Positions 17,088-25,246 of a stretch of DNA of 64,000 bases are shown piece after piece. The position numbers and the translations under genes are program-made. Below the pieces are notes generated by a model, which saw only the letters and a program-made list of their open reading frames with translations, ran no database searches and was not told the DNA's origin. The stretch is from the NCBI GenBank assembly GCA_963716685.1, contig CAVQTR010000003.1, forward strand, positions 1,426,001 to 1,490,000, in the 5' to 3' direction. This DNA comes from JALYXI01 sp963716685. Its GTDB lineage: Bacteria; Acidobacteriota; Terriglobia; Bryobacterales; Bryobacteraceae. How positions within the stretch are numbered: the first letter of the stretch is position 1; every line of letters starts with the position of its first letter.

Positions 17088-17675
17088 TCAGTGCGCGAGA
17101 TCGATACCGAGTTTTTTTAACTCTTCCGCGTAATAGCGTTTTTGCAGCAGTTCCCACTCCTCGCTGCCTTCGGGAACTTCGCGCTTGGTGGAGCGCACCT
17201 TGTCACGAGCGGCGCGGTCTACTTTTTCTTCCGCGCCGAGGAGTTCGGTCATGGCGCGGACAATGGCGAGCCGAACTTCGTTGGCATCCTTCTTGATACG
17301 GATCTCGCGCGACTTCTTCATGGCCGCTACCAGCTTGTGCGAGATATCGGTGACTTTGTCGCGCGAGAGCTTCATGTTGTCACCGGTGTCGCGGCCGGCG
17401 GCGCGCACGAACTTGCGCTGCGAAATCAGGGTGTTCTTGGTGCGGCGGAACATCTCCTGGTAGCTGACGCCTTCGCGGCGCATGTATTCGCTGTACTGCT
17501 CCAGGATCTCCCGCACCTCATCATTCAGCCGATCTTCCTGCTCGAGTTCATCGGTGATGATTTCGGTCACCATCTCGACGACATGCTGGGGCGCCGGAGT
17601 TTCAATGATTGATGGTGTCAGTCTGGCTACGATCTGTCGTGAGAGGTAGCTGATAAATTCCCTGGCAAGGAGCAT
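17088..17675 (-). CDS. DUF507 family protein
   Basis: 195 residues from ATG 17675, which aligns with the usual DUF507 start (MLLAREFISYLSRQIVARL). The frame stays open upstream only as a shadow of the MFS gene. The protein is highly charged and mostly helical, with EDRLNDEVREILEQYSEYMRREGVSYQEMF and a mirror-like C-terminal half ending EELKKLGIDLAH. No enzymatic motif is visible. DUF507 occurs in Acidobacteria, Deltaproteobacteria and Aquificae with no known function. The MFS gene upstream ends 28 nt away. Confidence 0.85.
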   Translation of the reverse strand: MLLAREFISYLSRQIVARLTPSIIETPAPQHVVEMVTEIITDELEQEDRLNDEVREILEQYSEYMRREGVSYQEMFRRTKNTLISQRKFVRAAGRDTGDNMKLSRDKVTDISHKLVAAMKKSREIRIKKDANEVRLAIVRAMTELLGAEEKVDRAARDKVRSTKREVPEGSEEWELLQKRYYAEELKKLGIDLAH

Positions 17676-17703
17676 CCGTTTCGTTTTCCACGTCAGTGTA
17701 ACA

Positions 17704-18888
17704 TTAGCTGCTTCGCTGAGCGCTTGCGGCAACTCCGGCCACGCAGGTGCCGGCCGCCACCAGCGCCCACGCGGTGAGCCAGCCCTGTTCGATAAGGGCT
17801 CCGGCCAGAATGGGCGCGGCGATGGCGCAAACGGAAGTGATGGACTGTGTGAGTCCGAGCACAACGCCCTGTTCTTCGCGGGACACGTGCCGCGTGACCA
17901 GGCTGGTGACGGAGGGCCGCAGGACGCCCGTTCCGTAGGAGGCGATTACGCTAAACAGGTATAGCAGACGCCAGTCCCAGGTGAAGCCGACGAGCGCGTA
18001 GCCGGCGGCAGCCGCCAGAAATCCGCTGAACACCAGCTTGTGGTCGCCAAAGCGTTTTACCAGACGGCCGATGAAGCCGCCTTGCAGAATGATGCCGAGG
18101 AAACCAACCCACGCAAAAACATAGCCGACTTCGCGGGGGCCGAAGTGATACCGGCGCTGCGCAAAAAGGGCAAAGCCGCTGACATACGTGGAGAAGGAAA
18201 ACGCGAAAAGGAAAAACAGCAGGAGGTAAAGCCGCAGACCGGGGCGCCGAAAATACGCGGCATAACCGCCGAGGTCGAAAACGCCGGCACGGCGACCGGT
18301 GGGAAGCGGAGCATCCACTTCGCCCTCTTCCCGTTCGGGGATAACGGGCTTGGCTGGCAACAAAAACCAGGTGCAGAAAATGCTGGTGAGGGAAAGCGCC
18401 GCCGCCGCGTAGATTGGCGCGCCGTAGTTGAACGTGGAGAGGTAGCCGGAGATGGCGGGGCCGATCAGGAAGCCGACGCCAAAGGCGATTCCGATTACCG
18501 CAAACGATTTCGAGCGCTCTGACGGCTTGGTGACATCGGCAATATAGGCCTGCGCAATGGAGAGGTTGCCGGCGGTAAGGCCATCGATGATGCGTGAGAG
18601 GAACACCACCCACAGCACGTTCGCGCGCGCGAGGATCAGAAAGCCGATAAAGGTTCCGATCTGACTGATGACGAGCACCGGGCGGCGTCCCACCCGGTCC
18701 GAAAACTGGCCAAGAATCGGCCCAGCCACCAGTTGACAGGCCGCGTAGCTGGCGACGAGGAGACCCACCACGAAGGCCGATGCGCCCATGCGCTCCGCGT
18801 AGAACGGCAGCAGCGGCAGGATGATGGTCATGCCGAGGACGTCCACCAGCACGATCAGAAAGATGGGAAGCAGCGGCGAGTTTCTCAA
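17704..18888 (-). CDS. MFS transporter, TetA-like drug exporter
   Basis: 394 residues with about 12 membrane segments. The first helix contains LVDVLGMTIILPLLPFY, typical of the DHA1/TetA group, and motif A is clear between helices 2 and 3 (GPILGQFSDRVGRRPVLV). A second copy of a motif-A-like loop (GGFIGRLVKRFGDHK) lies between helices 8 and 9. It likely exports a small molecule using proton influx at the inner membrane; no resistance phenotype can be assigned. TTG start. Last hydrophobic segment ends in ASAQRSS. Confidence 0.9.
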   Translation of the reverse strand: MRNSPLLPIFLIVLVDVLGMTIILPLLPFYAERMGASAFVVGLLVASYAACQLVAGPILGQFSDRVGRRPVLVISQIGTFIGFLILARANVLWVVFLSRIIDGLTAGNLSIAQAYIADVTKPSERSKSFAVIGIAFGVGFLIGPAISGYLSTFNYGAPIYAAAALSLTSIFCTWFLLPAKPVIPEREEGEVDAPLPTGRRAGVFDLGGYAAYFRRPGLRLYLLLFFLFAFSFSTYVSGFALFAQRRYHFGPREVGYVFAWVGFLGIILQGGFIGRLVKRFGDHKLVFSGFLAAAAGYALVGFTWDWRLLYLFSVIASYGTGVLRPSVTSLVTRHVSREEQGVVLGLTQSITSVCAIAAPILAGALIEQGWLTAWALVAAGTCVAGVAASAQRSS

Positions 18889-18932
18889 AGATGGGGCCGG
18901 TTCGGAGATTAAGTTTTATGCTAACAGGGTAC

Positions 18933-18953
18933 GCCGCGCAGGTCGCGCGCGGC
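18933..18953 (-). terminator. GC-rich hairpin between the YqjM-type and MFS genes
   Basis: GCCGCGC (18933-18939) and GCGCGGC (18947-18953) can form a seven-pair stem with a seven-nt loop, next to a 12-bp palindrome GCCCGGCCGGGC (18952-18963). It lies 7-17 nt beyond the stop of the reductase gene. There is no U run, so termination is uncertain. Confidence 0.35.
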
Positions 18954-18969
18954 CCGGCCGGGCACTTCT

Positions 18970-20034
18970 CTACATTCGCAGGTATTGCGGAGGAATCGGG
19001 AGGGCGCCTTTGAAGTGGAGCGCGCGGGCGGCATCGATGGCCCAATTGGGGTTCCGCAGACTGGCGCGCGCGAGCAGCACCACGTCGGCTTGGCCGTTGC
19101 GGATGATCTGGTCGGCCTGCATAGGCTCGGTGATCATGCCCACGGCGGCGGTGGGGATTCCCGCTTCGCGCCGTATTCGGTCGGCGAAGGGAACCTGATA
19201 GCCGGCGCCGGCGGGAATCACGGCTTTGGGAGTGCCGCCACCGGAACTGCAGTCCACCAGGTCAACGCTTTCCTGCTTTAACAGCTTCGCCAGCTCAACG
19301 GAGTCTTCGATGGTGACGCCGCCTTCGGCCCAGTCGGAGCAGGACAGGCGCACGAACAGGGGCTGATCTTCGGGCCAGACCTCGCGCACCAGCCGTACGG
19401 TTTCCAGGAGGAAGCAGGCGCGGTTGCGCAGGGCTCCGCCGTACTCATCGCGCCGCTGGTTCGTCAGTGGCGAGAAGAAGCTGTGCATCAGGTAGCCGTG
19501 CGCCCCATGCAGTTCGAGAATCCGGAAACCGGCCTCGCGCGCGCGCACGGCGGCACTGCGGAACGCCTGCTGCACCTGATGAATCTCCGCGACGCTGAGT
19601 TCATGAGGCACGGCCCAGCCGGTATCGAAGGGAATGGGACTGGGTGCCACAACCGGCCAGCCCCCTTCGGCTTCGGAGAGCGACCGGTCACCGTCCCATG
19701 GTCTTGATTTGGACGCTTTGCGGCCGGCATGGGCCAGCTGAATTGCCGGCACGGCTCCCTGAACTGTTACGAACTTCGCGATGCGGGCGAGGTTCCGGAT
19801 GTGGTCATCCTTCCAGATGCCCATATCGTTGGGAGTGATGCGGCCGCGGGCCTCCACGGCAGTGGCTTCGACAACCACCAGACCGGCGCCGCCGGCCGCG
19901 CGAGCGCCCAGATGAGCGAGGTGCCAGTCGTTCGCGAAACCGTCCTCCGAGCTGTACATGCACATGGGGGAGATGCCGACACGGTTGCGCAGCGTGACGG
20001 AGCGAAAGGTCAGCGAGTCGAACAGGTGGGCCAC
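18970..20034 (-). CDS. NADH:flavin oxidoreductase, YqjM-type old yellow enzyme
   Basis: 354 residues if started at GTG 20034, which aligns with the N-terminus of YqjM-like enzymes (VAHLFDSLTFRSVTLRNRVGISPMCMYS). An ATG at 20094 would add 20 residues unlike the family. FMN-dependent reductase of activated C=C bonds. Seen: the redox-tuning Cys of PMCMYS, QLAHAGRKAS, the substrate pair in HGAHGYLMHSFFSPLTNQRRDEYGG and the C-terminal GMITEP and ARASLRNPNW phosphate-binding blocks. It is divergent from the receiver-reductase operon with only 75 bp between, so the two may share a control region. Confidence 0.92.
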   Translation of the reverse strand: MAHLFDSLTFRSVTLRNRVGISPMCMYSSEDGFANDWHLAHLGARAAGGAGLVVVEATAVEARGRITPNDMGIWKDDHIRNLARIAKFVTVQGAVPAIQLAHAGRKASKSRPWDGDRSLSEAEGGWPVVAPSPIPFDTGWAVPHELSVAEIHQVQQAFRSAAVRAREAGFRILELHGAHGYLMHSFFSPLTNQRRDEYGGALRNRACFLLETVRLVREVWPEDQPLFVRLSCSDWAEGGVTIEDSVELAKLLKQESVDLVDCSSGGGTPKAVIPAGAGYQVPFADRIRREAGIPTAAVGMITEPMQADQIIRNGQADVVLLARASLRNPNWAIDAARALHFKGALPIPPQYLRM

Positions 20035-20109
20035 GGGAATGGGATGCGAAGGGCGCTTCTTTGGGTTCGCGCACCTAAAGAGAGCGTTCTGCATCTAACC
20101 TAGAAATAT

Positions 20110-21780
20110 ATGGCCAAGCCCGCACTCCTAACGGTGGACGATGATGCCGAAGTTCTGCGCTCCATCGAGCGGGACCTTCGCAACCGCTATTCCGAAAAGT
20201 ATCGCGTGCTGCGTGCGGATTCCGGGAAGGCAGCGCTGGATACGCTGCGCCAGCTGAAGAGCCGTAATGATACGGTCGCGCTGATGCTGGTGGATCAGCG
20301 AATGCCGCAGATGAACGGCGTCGCCTTTTTAACGGAAGCGATGACCCTCTTTCCCGACGCGCGGCGGGCCATGCTGACCGCGTATGCGGATACCGATGCG
20401 GCCATCAAAGCGATTAACGAAGCCAAAATTCAGCACTACCTGATGAAGCCGTGGGACCCGCCGGAACTGAATCTGTATCCGGTGCTGGACGATCTGCTGG
20501 ACGACTGGCAGGCCGATTACCGTCCGCCCTTTAACGGGCTGCGGGTGCTGGGCGACCGGTGGTCGCCGAAATCGTATGAGATGCGCGATTTCCTTTCGCG
20601 CAACCATGTGCCGTTCCAGTGGATGGATGCGGAGACGGCGGATCGCGACACCGAAGTGCGGCAGGCCCTCGAACTGATCGGCGACGACGCCAAGCGGCTG
20701 CCGGTGGTGATGTTTCAGGACGGCACGCGGATGGCGGAGCCGAAGCAAAGCGACGTGGCCGAGAAGATGGGCCTGAAGACGCGCGCGCAGACGAACTTTT
20801 ATCAGGTGCTGATTGTGGGCGGCGGACCGGCGGGGCTGGCGGCGGCGGTGTATGGCGCGTCGGAGGGACTGACCACGGTGATGGTGGAACGCGAAGCGCC
20901 GGGCGGCCAGGCGGGATTGAGTTCGCGGATCGAGAATTATCTGGGTTTTCCTTCCGGACTGAGCGGCGGCGATCTGGCGCGCCGGGCGGTGGCGCAGGCG
21001 AGGCGTTTCGGCGTGGAGATCATTTCCCCGCAGGAGGCAATCAGCGTGCGCTCCGAAGGTCCGTACCGCTTTGTGAAGCTGAGCGATGGATCTGAGATTT
21101 CCTGCCACGCGCTGCTGCTTGCCATGGGCGTGCAGTGGCGAACTCTCAACGTTCCGGGGCTCGAGAAGTTTACCGGCGCGGGTGTCTATTACGGCGCGGC
21201 CACCACGGAGGCCATGTCCTGCAAGGACGAAGATGTCTATGTGGTGGGCGGCGCGAATTCCGCCGGGCAGGCCGCGATGTTTTTCTCGAAGTATGCGCGC
21301 CGCGTGGTGATGCTGGTGCGCGGGCCTTCGCTTTCGGCCACCATGTCGCAGTACCTGATCGATCAGATCAAGAAGACGGAGAACGTACACGTCGAGTTCA
21401 ATTCGAGCGTGGTGGAAGCGTTCGGGGATACTCGTCTGGAAGAGATCGCGGTGCTGTGTACGGCCAGCGGCCAGACAAACCGGATCAAAGCTTCCTCGCT
21501 GTTTATTTTTATCGGCGCAGTGCCGAATACAGACTGGCTGGATTCAGTAGTCGAGCGTGACGAGAAGGGGTTTATTCTCTCCGGACGCGATCTAATCCGC
21601 AACGGCAAGCCGCCTAAAGGCTGGCCCCTCGAGCGCGAGCCGGGACTGCTGGAAACCAGCGTGCCGGGCATCTTCGTGGTGGGCGATGTCAGGAAGGGAT
21701 CAGTGAAGCGGGTGGCTTCGGGTGTGGGTGAGGGATCGATCGCGATCCAGTTCGTGCACCAGTATCTGGGAAACATATGA
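20110..21780 (+). CDS. response-regulator receiver fused to thioredoxin-reductase-like FAD oxidoreductase
   Basis: 556 residues in three parts. Residues 1-130 are a CheY-like receiver: acidic cluster VDDDAE at 9-13, probable phospho-Asp D62 in LVDQRMP, Thr90 and Lys113 in MKPWD. Residues about 140-225 look like a glutaredoxin/thioredoxin-type domain without a CxxC. Residues 232-556 are a thioredoxin-reductase-like flavoprotein: FAD motif IVGGGPAGLAAA at 235-246, NAD(P) motif VVGGANSAGQAA at 378-389 and the second FAD block GIFVVGDVRKGSVKRVASGVGEG. The redox CxxC is absent: the segment at 358-371 reads GVYYGAATTEAMSC. It resembles the fused response-regulator/thioredoxin-disulfide-reductase family. 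The stop overlaps the kinase start (ATGA), so the kinase is the likely phosphodonor. Confidence 0.92.
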   Translation: MAKPALLTVDDDAEVLRSIERDLRNRYSEKYRVLRADSGKAALDTLRQLKSRNDTVALMLVDQRMPQMNGVAFLTEAMTLFPDARRAMLTAYADTDAAIKAINEAKIQHYLMKPWDPPELNLYPVLDDLLDDWQADYRPPFNGLRVLGDRWSPKSYEMRDFLSRNHVPFQWMDAETADRDTEVRQALELIGDDAKRLPVVMFQDGTRMAEPKQSDVAEKMGLKTRAQTNFYQVLIVGGGPAGLAAAVYGASEGLTTVMVEREAPGGQAGLSSRIENYLGFPSGLSGGDLARRAVAQARRFGVEIISPQEAISVRSEGPYRFVKLSDGSEISCHALLLAMGVQWRTLNVPGLEKFTGAGVYYGAATTEAMSCKDEDVYVVGGANSAGQAAMFFSKYARRVVMLVRGPSLSATMSQYLIDQIKKTENVHVEFNSSVVEAFGDTRLEEIAVLCTASGQTNRIKASSLFIFIGAVPNTDWLDSVVERDEKGFILSGRDLIRNGKPPKGWPLEREPGLLETSVPGIFVVGDVRKGSVKRVASGVGEGSIAIQFVHQYLGNI

Positions 21781-23183
21781 TTGCGGCAGAGGATCTTAAG
21801 AAGATAGAAGCCTTTCGGGATCTGCCTCCCGAGCATTTGCAATGGCTCGGGGAGAAGGGCGAGGAGCTGTGCTTCGCGCCCGGCGATCTGATTTTTGAGC
21901 CGGGTGAGCCGGCCAACCACATGTACGGAGTCATCGAGGGCGGTATGCAGCTGCGCCGTGTGACACGCAGCGGCGAAACCTTCGAAGCCACAGCGGGCGA
22001 GATCACGGGACTGCTTCCCTATTCGCGATTGAAAACGTTCGCGGGCACCGGACGGGCGATCGGGAATACGCGCCTGGCTCGCTTTCACAAAGCAATATTC
22101 CCGGAGCTGCTGACGAGGCTGCCGGAGCTGGGCGAGCGGCTGGTCTACATGATGCTGGACCGCGTGCGCGAGGTGACGAAAGCGGACGAGCAGCGCGACA
22201 AATTGGCCAGCCTGGGTAAGCTGGCGGCCGGTCTGGCGCATGAGCTCAACAATCCGGCCGGCGCGGCGAAGCGTGCGGCGTCGTCGCTGCGGGATTTGCG
22301 CGAGCAGCTGCGCAGCGCTTACCTGCGGCTGGACTGCCGCAACCTGTCTTCCCAGCAACGCGGGTTCATCGCTCATTTCGAGCAGCACGCATTGGCGCGG
22401 GCAAACGAAGCTTCGGCGATTCCATCGAGTTCGCTCGAGCAGAGCGACCGGGAAGAAGAACTGAACGATTGGATGCAGAAGAACGGGGTAGCCGAGAGCT
22501 GGCAGCTGGCGCCCATGCTGGCGGAGGCGGGCATCACGACGGATCAGCTGGAGGATCTTGCGAGCAATATCGGCAGGGATGCGATGGGCGATACGCTGGT
22601 GCGCTGCAATCTGTCGCTCTCGGCCTCGCGGCTGGTAAATGAGATTGAGCAGAGCGTGTCCCGAATTTCGGATCTGGTGGGCGCGATCAAAGAGTATTCG
22701 TATATGGATCAGGCCCCCGAGCAGGAGATCGACGTCCACTCGGGCCTCGAGAGCACGCTCACGATTCTGGCGTACAAGCTGCGCAAGAAGTCGATCCGGC
22801 TGGTGCGCGAGTACGACAAGACCTTACCAAAGATCTGTGCGTTCGGAGTGGAACTCAATCAGGTTTGGACGAACCTGATTGTGAACGCGGCGGAGGCTAT
22901 GAGCGAGGGCGGGGAACTGCGCATCCGCACGTGGGGCGAGTGGAACGATGTGCTGGTGGAAATCCGGGACAGCGGGCCGGGCATTCCGCCTGAGATCCTT
23001 TCCAACATCTTCGACCCGTTCTTTACCACCAAGGGAGTGGGAGAGGGCACAGGCCTTGGCCTGGACACGGTGATGCGGGTGGTGCAGAAGCATCATGGAC
23101 AGATCACGGTGGAATCGGAACCGGGTAATACGCGCTTCTGCGTACGATTACCCAAACAGCGGACCGCGAAAGGAGAACAGTGA
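21777..23183 (+). CDS. histidine kinase with N-terminal cyclic-nucleotide-binding domain
   Basis: 468 residues, soluble, with no membrane segment. Residues about 5-125 form a cNMP-binding/Crp-like sensor (EELCFAPGDLIFEPGEPANHMYGVIEGGMQL). The dimerisation box LAAGLAHELNNPAGAAKRA has the probable phospho-His at 155. The HATPase_c domain is complete: N box NQVWTNLIVNAAEAM, G1 RDSGPGIPPE, F box IFDPFFTTK, G2 GEGTGLGLDTV. A roughly 110-residue helical insertion separates the His box from the ATPase. Coupled at both ends by overlapping start/stop codons to the receiver-reductase and the zinc-finger protein. It likely phosphorylates that receiver in response to a nucleotide or redox cue (inference). 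Confidence 0.93.
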   Translation: MIAAEDLKKIEAFRDLPPEHLQWLGEKGEELCFAPGDLIFEPGEPANHMYGVIEGGMQLRRVTRSGETFEATAGEITGLLPYSRLKTFAGTGRAIGNTRLARFHKAIFPELLTRLPELGERLVYMMLDRVREVTKADEQRDKLASLGKLAAGLAHELNNPAGAAKRAASSLRDLREQLRSAYLRLDCRNLSSQQRGFIAHFEQHALARANEASAIPSSSLEQSDREEELNDWMQKNGVAESWQLAPMLAEAGITTDQLEDLASNIGRDAMGDTLVRCNLSLSASRLVNEIEQSVSRISDLVGAIKEYSYMDQAPEQEIDVHSGLESTLTILAYKLRKKSIRLVREYDKTLPKICAFGVELNQVWTNLIVNAAEAMSEGGELRIRTWGEWNDVLVEIRDSGPGIPPEILSNIFDPFFTTKGVGEGTGLGLDTVMRVVQKHHGQITVESEPGNTRFCVRLPKQRTAKGEQ

Positions 23184-23446
23184 TGCCGGAATGTACGCAC
23201 CTGGACGAGATCAAAAACGTCAAGCCGCACACGCATGGATGCGAGGAGTGCCTGAAGATGGGCGACCGCTGGGTGCACCTGCGCCTTTGCCGCGCCTGCG
23301 GCCATGTGGGCTGCTGCGATTCGTCGAAGAACAAACACGCGACCAAACACTTTCATGCGACGAAGCACCCGATCATTCAATCCATCGAGCCCGGTGAGGA
23401 ATGGGGCTGGTGTTACGTGGACGAAATCGAGTTTGAGCGGTTGTGA
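23183..23446 (+). CDS. UBP-type zinc finger protein
   Basis: 87 residues forming a single ZnF-UBP domain. Ligand candidates are C and H in PECTHL, the pair in GCEECLKMGD, the pair in LCRACGHVGCC, and several His in KHATKHFHATKHPI; the end WGWCYVDE matches the W-x-Y/C-x-DE finish of the family. In eukaryotes this domain binds the ubiquitin C-terminus; in bacteria the role is unknown, but it recurs beside fused receiver/thioredoxin-reductase genes. ATG 23183 overlaps the kinase stop (TGATG) and has AGGAG 7 nt upstream. Confidence 0.9.
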   Translation: MPECTHLDEIKNVKPHTHGCEECLKMGDRWVHLRLCRACGHVGCCDSSKNKHATKHFHATKHPIIQSIEPGEEWGWCYVDEIEFERL

Positions 23447-24729
23447 CATTTGTTGACGGCCTCTACGCGGAACTGCTGGGCCGCGGGGTCCGATATTTCC
23501 TGCCGGACGCGGAGTGGCAGGACGAAGGTCCGGCAGAGACAGTCAAACCCGAGTTGCGGCTGGACAATCTGGGCAACGGGCGGCTGCGGCTGGAATGGAT
23601 GGGCGCGCGCCATCTGGTGACGCTTTCCGGACGCGAGTTTACGGCGGCGGAACTGCGCATGGTGCGGACCGTTGGCCAGGTTTTGAGGGGCCGCTACGAA
23701 ATGCTCTTCGACCCGCCGCTGGCAGCGGGCAAATTCCATATGTTTCGCGGGCTCTCCGAAGACCACTACGTCTCGGGCTTTCTGGGGAACAATCCGGATC
23801 GCGTGACGCAGGCGATCGAGGTGCTGCGTATCAGTTCCTCCACTACTTACGAGAACCGGCGCATTGAGACGGGCGTGCTGCTGTTCGGCGGGCACAGCGA
23901 CCCCTGCCACGGCGTGCCGCCGAAGCCGGAAGGCGCGCTGCGCTACTCGACGGAACTCACAGGAATTCGCAGCTTTCACCGGCTCTGCGACGGTCTGCAG
24001 ACAGTGGCGCTGGTGGACGTGGATGGCATGCTGGTGGAGATTGTGGACGTGCATGAATGGGCGCGTCCGTATGCGCAGTACGAGCTGGCGGCGCCAGCCG
24101 CCGACCGCTTTCTTGCGCATAGCCGCGCCACGCTGTGCGGCGGGCATGTGTGTCTGGTGCTGACACCCAACGGCGAGGTAAAGATTTTCGCCGAAGGTGT
24201 CGAGGTCTTCCGCTTCTTGGACGGGCACTGGCGCATCACGGACTCTGCCGCGAAGTACGCCATGTGGGAAGAAGCCCTCGGTGACAAACTGCTGGCCGAA
24301 CGCCTGTTCCGGGTGGCTGTGAATCTGGCCGAAGAGCGCCGCGGCGGATTGTTTGTGGTGCTGCGCGACCGTCAGGATGCGAAGCAGCTGATGATGAAAG
24401 ACGATTTTCTGGAGACCTGCGGGCCGCCGGTGGTGAAAGACGGTAAAGGGCAGCTGCATTATCTGCTGCGTGGGGCGAAGGCGCTGGACCTTCCTTCGGC
24501 CGTACTGGAAACGGTGGCGCGCATCGACGGCGCGATTGTGCTGGACCGCGAAAGCAGCATCCTGACATTTGGCGCGATTCTGCAGGCATCGAGCGAAGGC
24601 ATTCGCGCGGTGGAAGGCGGACGGACCACCGCGGCGCTGGCGGCATCGCGGTTTGGCGAAGTGCTGAAGGTAAGCGAGGACGGTCTGGTCGCCTTTTATC
24701 GCGACGGCATGTGCGTCTGGGAGATGTAA
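23443..24729 (+). CDS. diverged DisA_N/DAC-domain protein with N-terminal sensor region
   Basis: 428 residues from GTG 23443, overlapping the zinc-finger stop by 4 nt. Residues about 300-428 resemble the diadenylate-cyclase (DAC) domain: LAEERRGGLFVVL, then DGA at 362-364 (DGAIVLD), TFGAIL, and a late VSEDG at 410-414. The canonical GTRHR loop is replaced by GGRTTAALAAS (residues 392-402). Residues 1-300 resemble the DACNV-type sensor region reported upstream of such DAC domains; this is recalled, not tested. Possible roles are c-di-AMP or another nucleotide synthesis, or nucleotide sensing without synthesis. Fourth gene of the overlapping signalling operon. Its last 34 nt overlap the convergent cpaA gene. 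Confidence 0.75.
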   Translation: MTFVDGLYAELLGRGVRYFLPDAEWQDEGPAETVKPELRLDNLGNGRLRLEWMGARHLVTLSGREFTAAELRMVRTVGQVLRGRYEMLFDPPLAAGKFHMFRGLSEDHYVSGFLGNNPDRVTQAIEVLRISSSTTYENRRIETGVLLFGGHSDPCHGVPPKPEGALRYSTELTGIRSFHRLCDGLQTVALVDVDGMLVEIVDVHEWARPYAQYELAAPAADRFLAHSRATLCGGHVCLVLTPNGEVKIFAEGVEVFRFLDGHWRITDSAAKYAMWEEALGDKLLAERLFRVAVNLAEERRGGLFVVLRDRQDAKQLMMKDDFLETCGPPVVKDGKGQLHYLLRGAKALDLPSAVLETVARIDGAIVLDRESSILTFGAILQASSEGIRAVEGGRTTAALAASRFGEVLKVSEDGLVAFYRDGMCVWEM

Positions 24730-25244
24730 AGCATCGCCAGGATGAGGTAGACAGAGACGGCGATCACCGGCGCATGGGGCAGACGCAGGCGGGAGGCGTC
24801 GCGTACATCGGGCTCCGGGCGGCGCAATCGCAGCAGATCGGAAAGAATCCGGGTGATGCTGCCGGCGGTTTCACGCGTGCGGTCTTTCAGCAGCACCAGC
24901 AGTAACGCCACAACGCCTCCTGTAATGGCCGCGATGCAGAAGAGCACCACGGTATCGGCGGGTCCAAGGAACGCTCCGGCGGCCGCAAGCAGCTTAACGT
25001 CCCCGGCACCGCGCGCGCGCAAAAGCCAGAGCGGGAAATAGAGCAGGAATCCGACGCCAAGACCAAAGGCGGCGGAACGCAGGCCGGAAAGTCCGCCCGC
25101 GGCAAACTGCGTAACGAAGCCGATGAGCGCCGCGGGAGCGACCAGCAGGTTCGGGATGCGCCGCGTGCGGAGGTCGGTATACGCGGCGAGGGTAACCAGA
25201 ATCGCGAGCAACAGCTGCGGCAGGGCGCCAAGGGGCGTCAGCAC
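24696..25244 (-). CDS. cpaA: A24 prepilin peptidase (CpaA/TadV type)
   Basis: 182 residues from GTG 25244, 2 nt after the ROK stop; upstream in-frame sequence is only a shadow of the ROK gene. About six hydrophobic segments. Both catalytic aspartates are present, in AAYTDLRTRRIPN and RARGAGDVKLLAA (GxGDxK). It lacks the N-terminal methyltransferase/zinc domain, as expected for the CpaA/TadV branch that cleaves Flp pilins and TadE-like pseudopilins. The Tad locus at 42-54 kb has no peptidase of its own, so this is the natural candidate despite lying 18 kb away. Confidence 0.85.
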   Translation of the reverse strand: MLTPLGALPQLLLAILVTLAAYTDLRTRRIPNLLVAPAALIGFVTQFAAGGLSGLRSAAFGLGVGFLLYFPLWLLRARGAGDVKLLAAAGAFLGPADTVVLFCIAAITGGVVALLLVLLKDRTRETAGSITRILSDLLRLRRPEPDVRDASRLRLPHAPVIAVSVYLILAMLYISQTHMPSR

Positions 25245-25246
25245 AA

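Noticed and set aside
20035..20094. 20-residue N-terminal extension of the YqjM-type reductase
   Set aside because: It does not match the family start, and GTG 20034 aligns with YqjM; kept only as a possible alternative.
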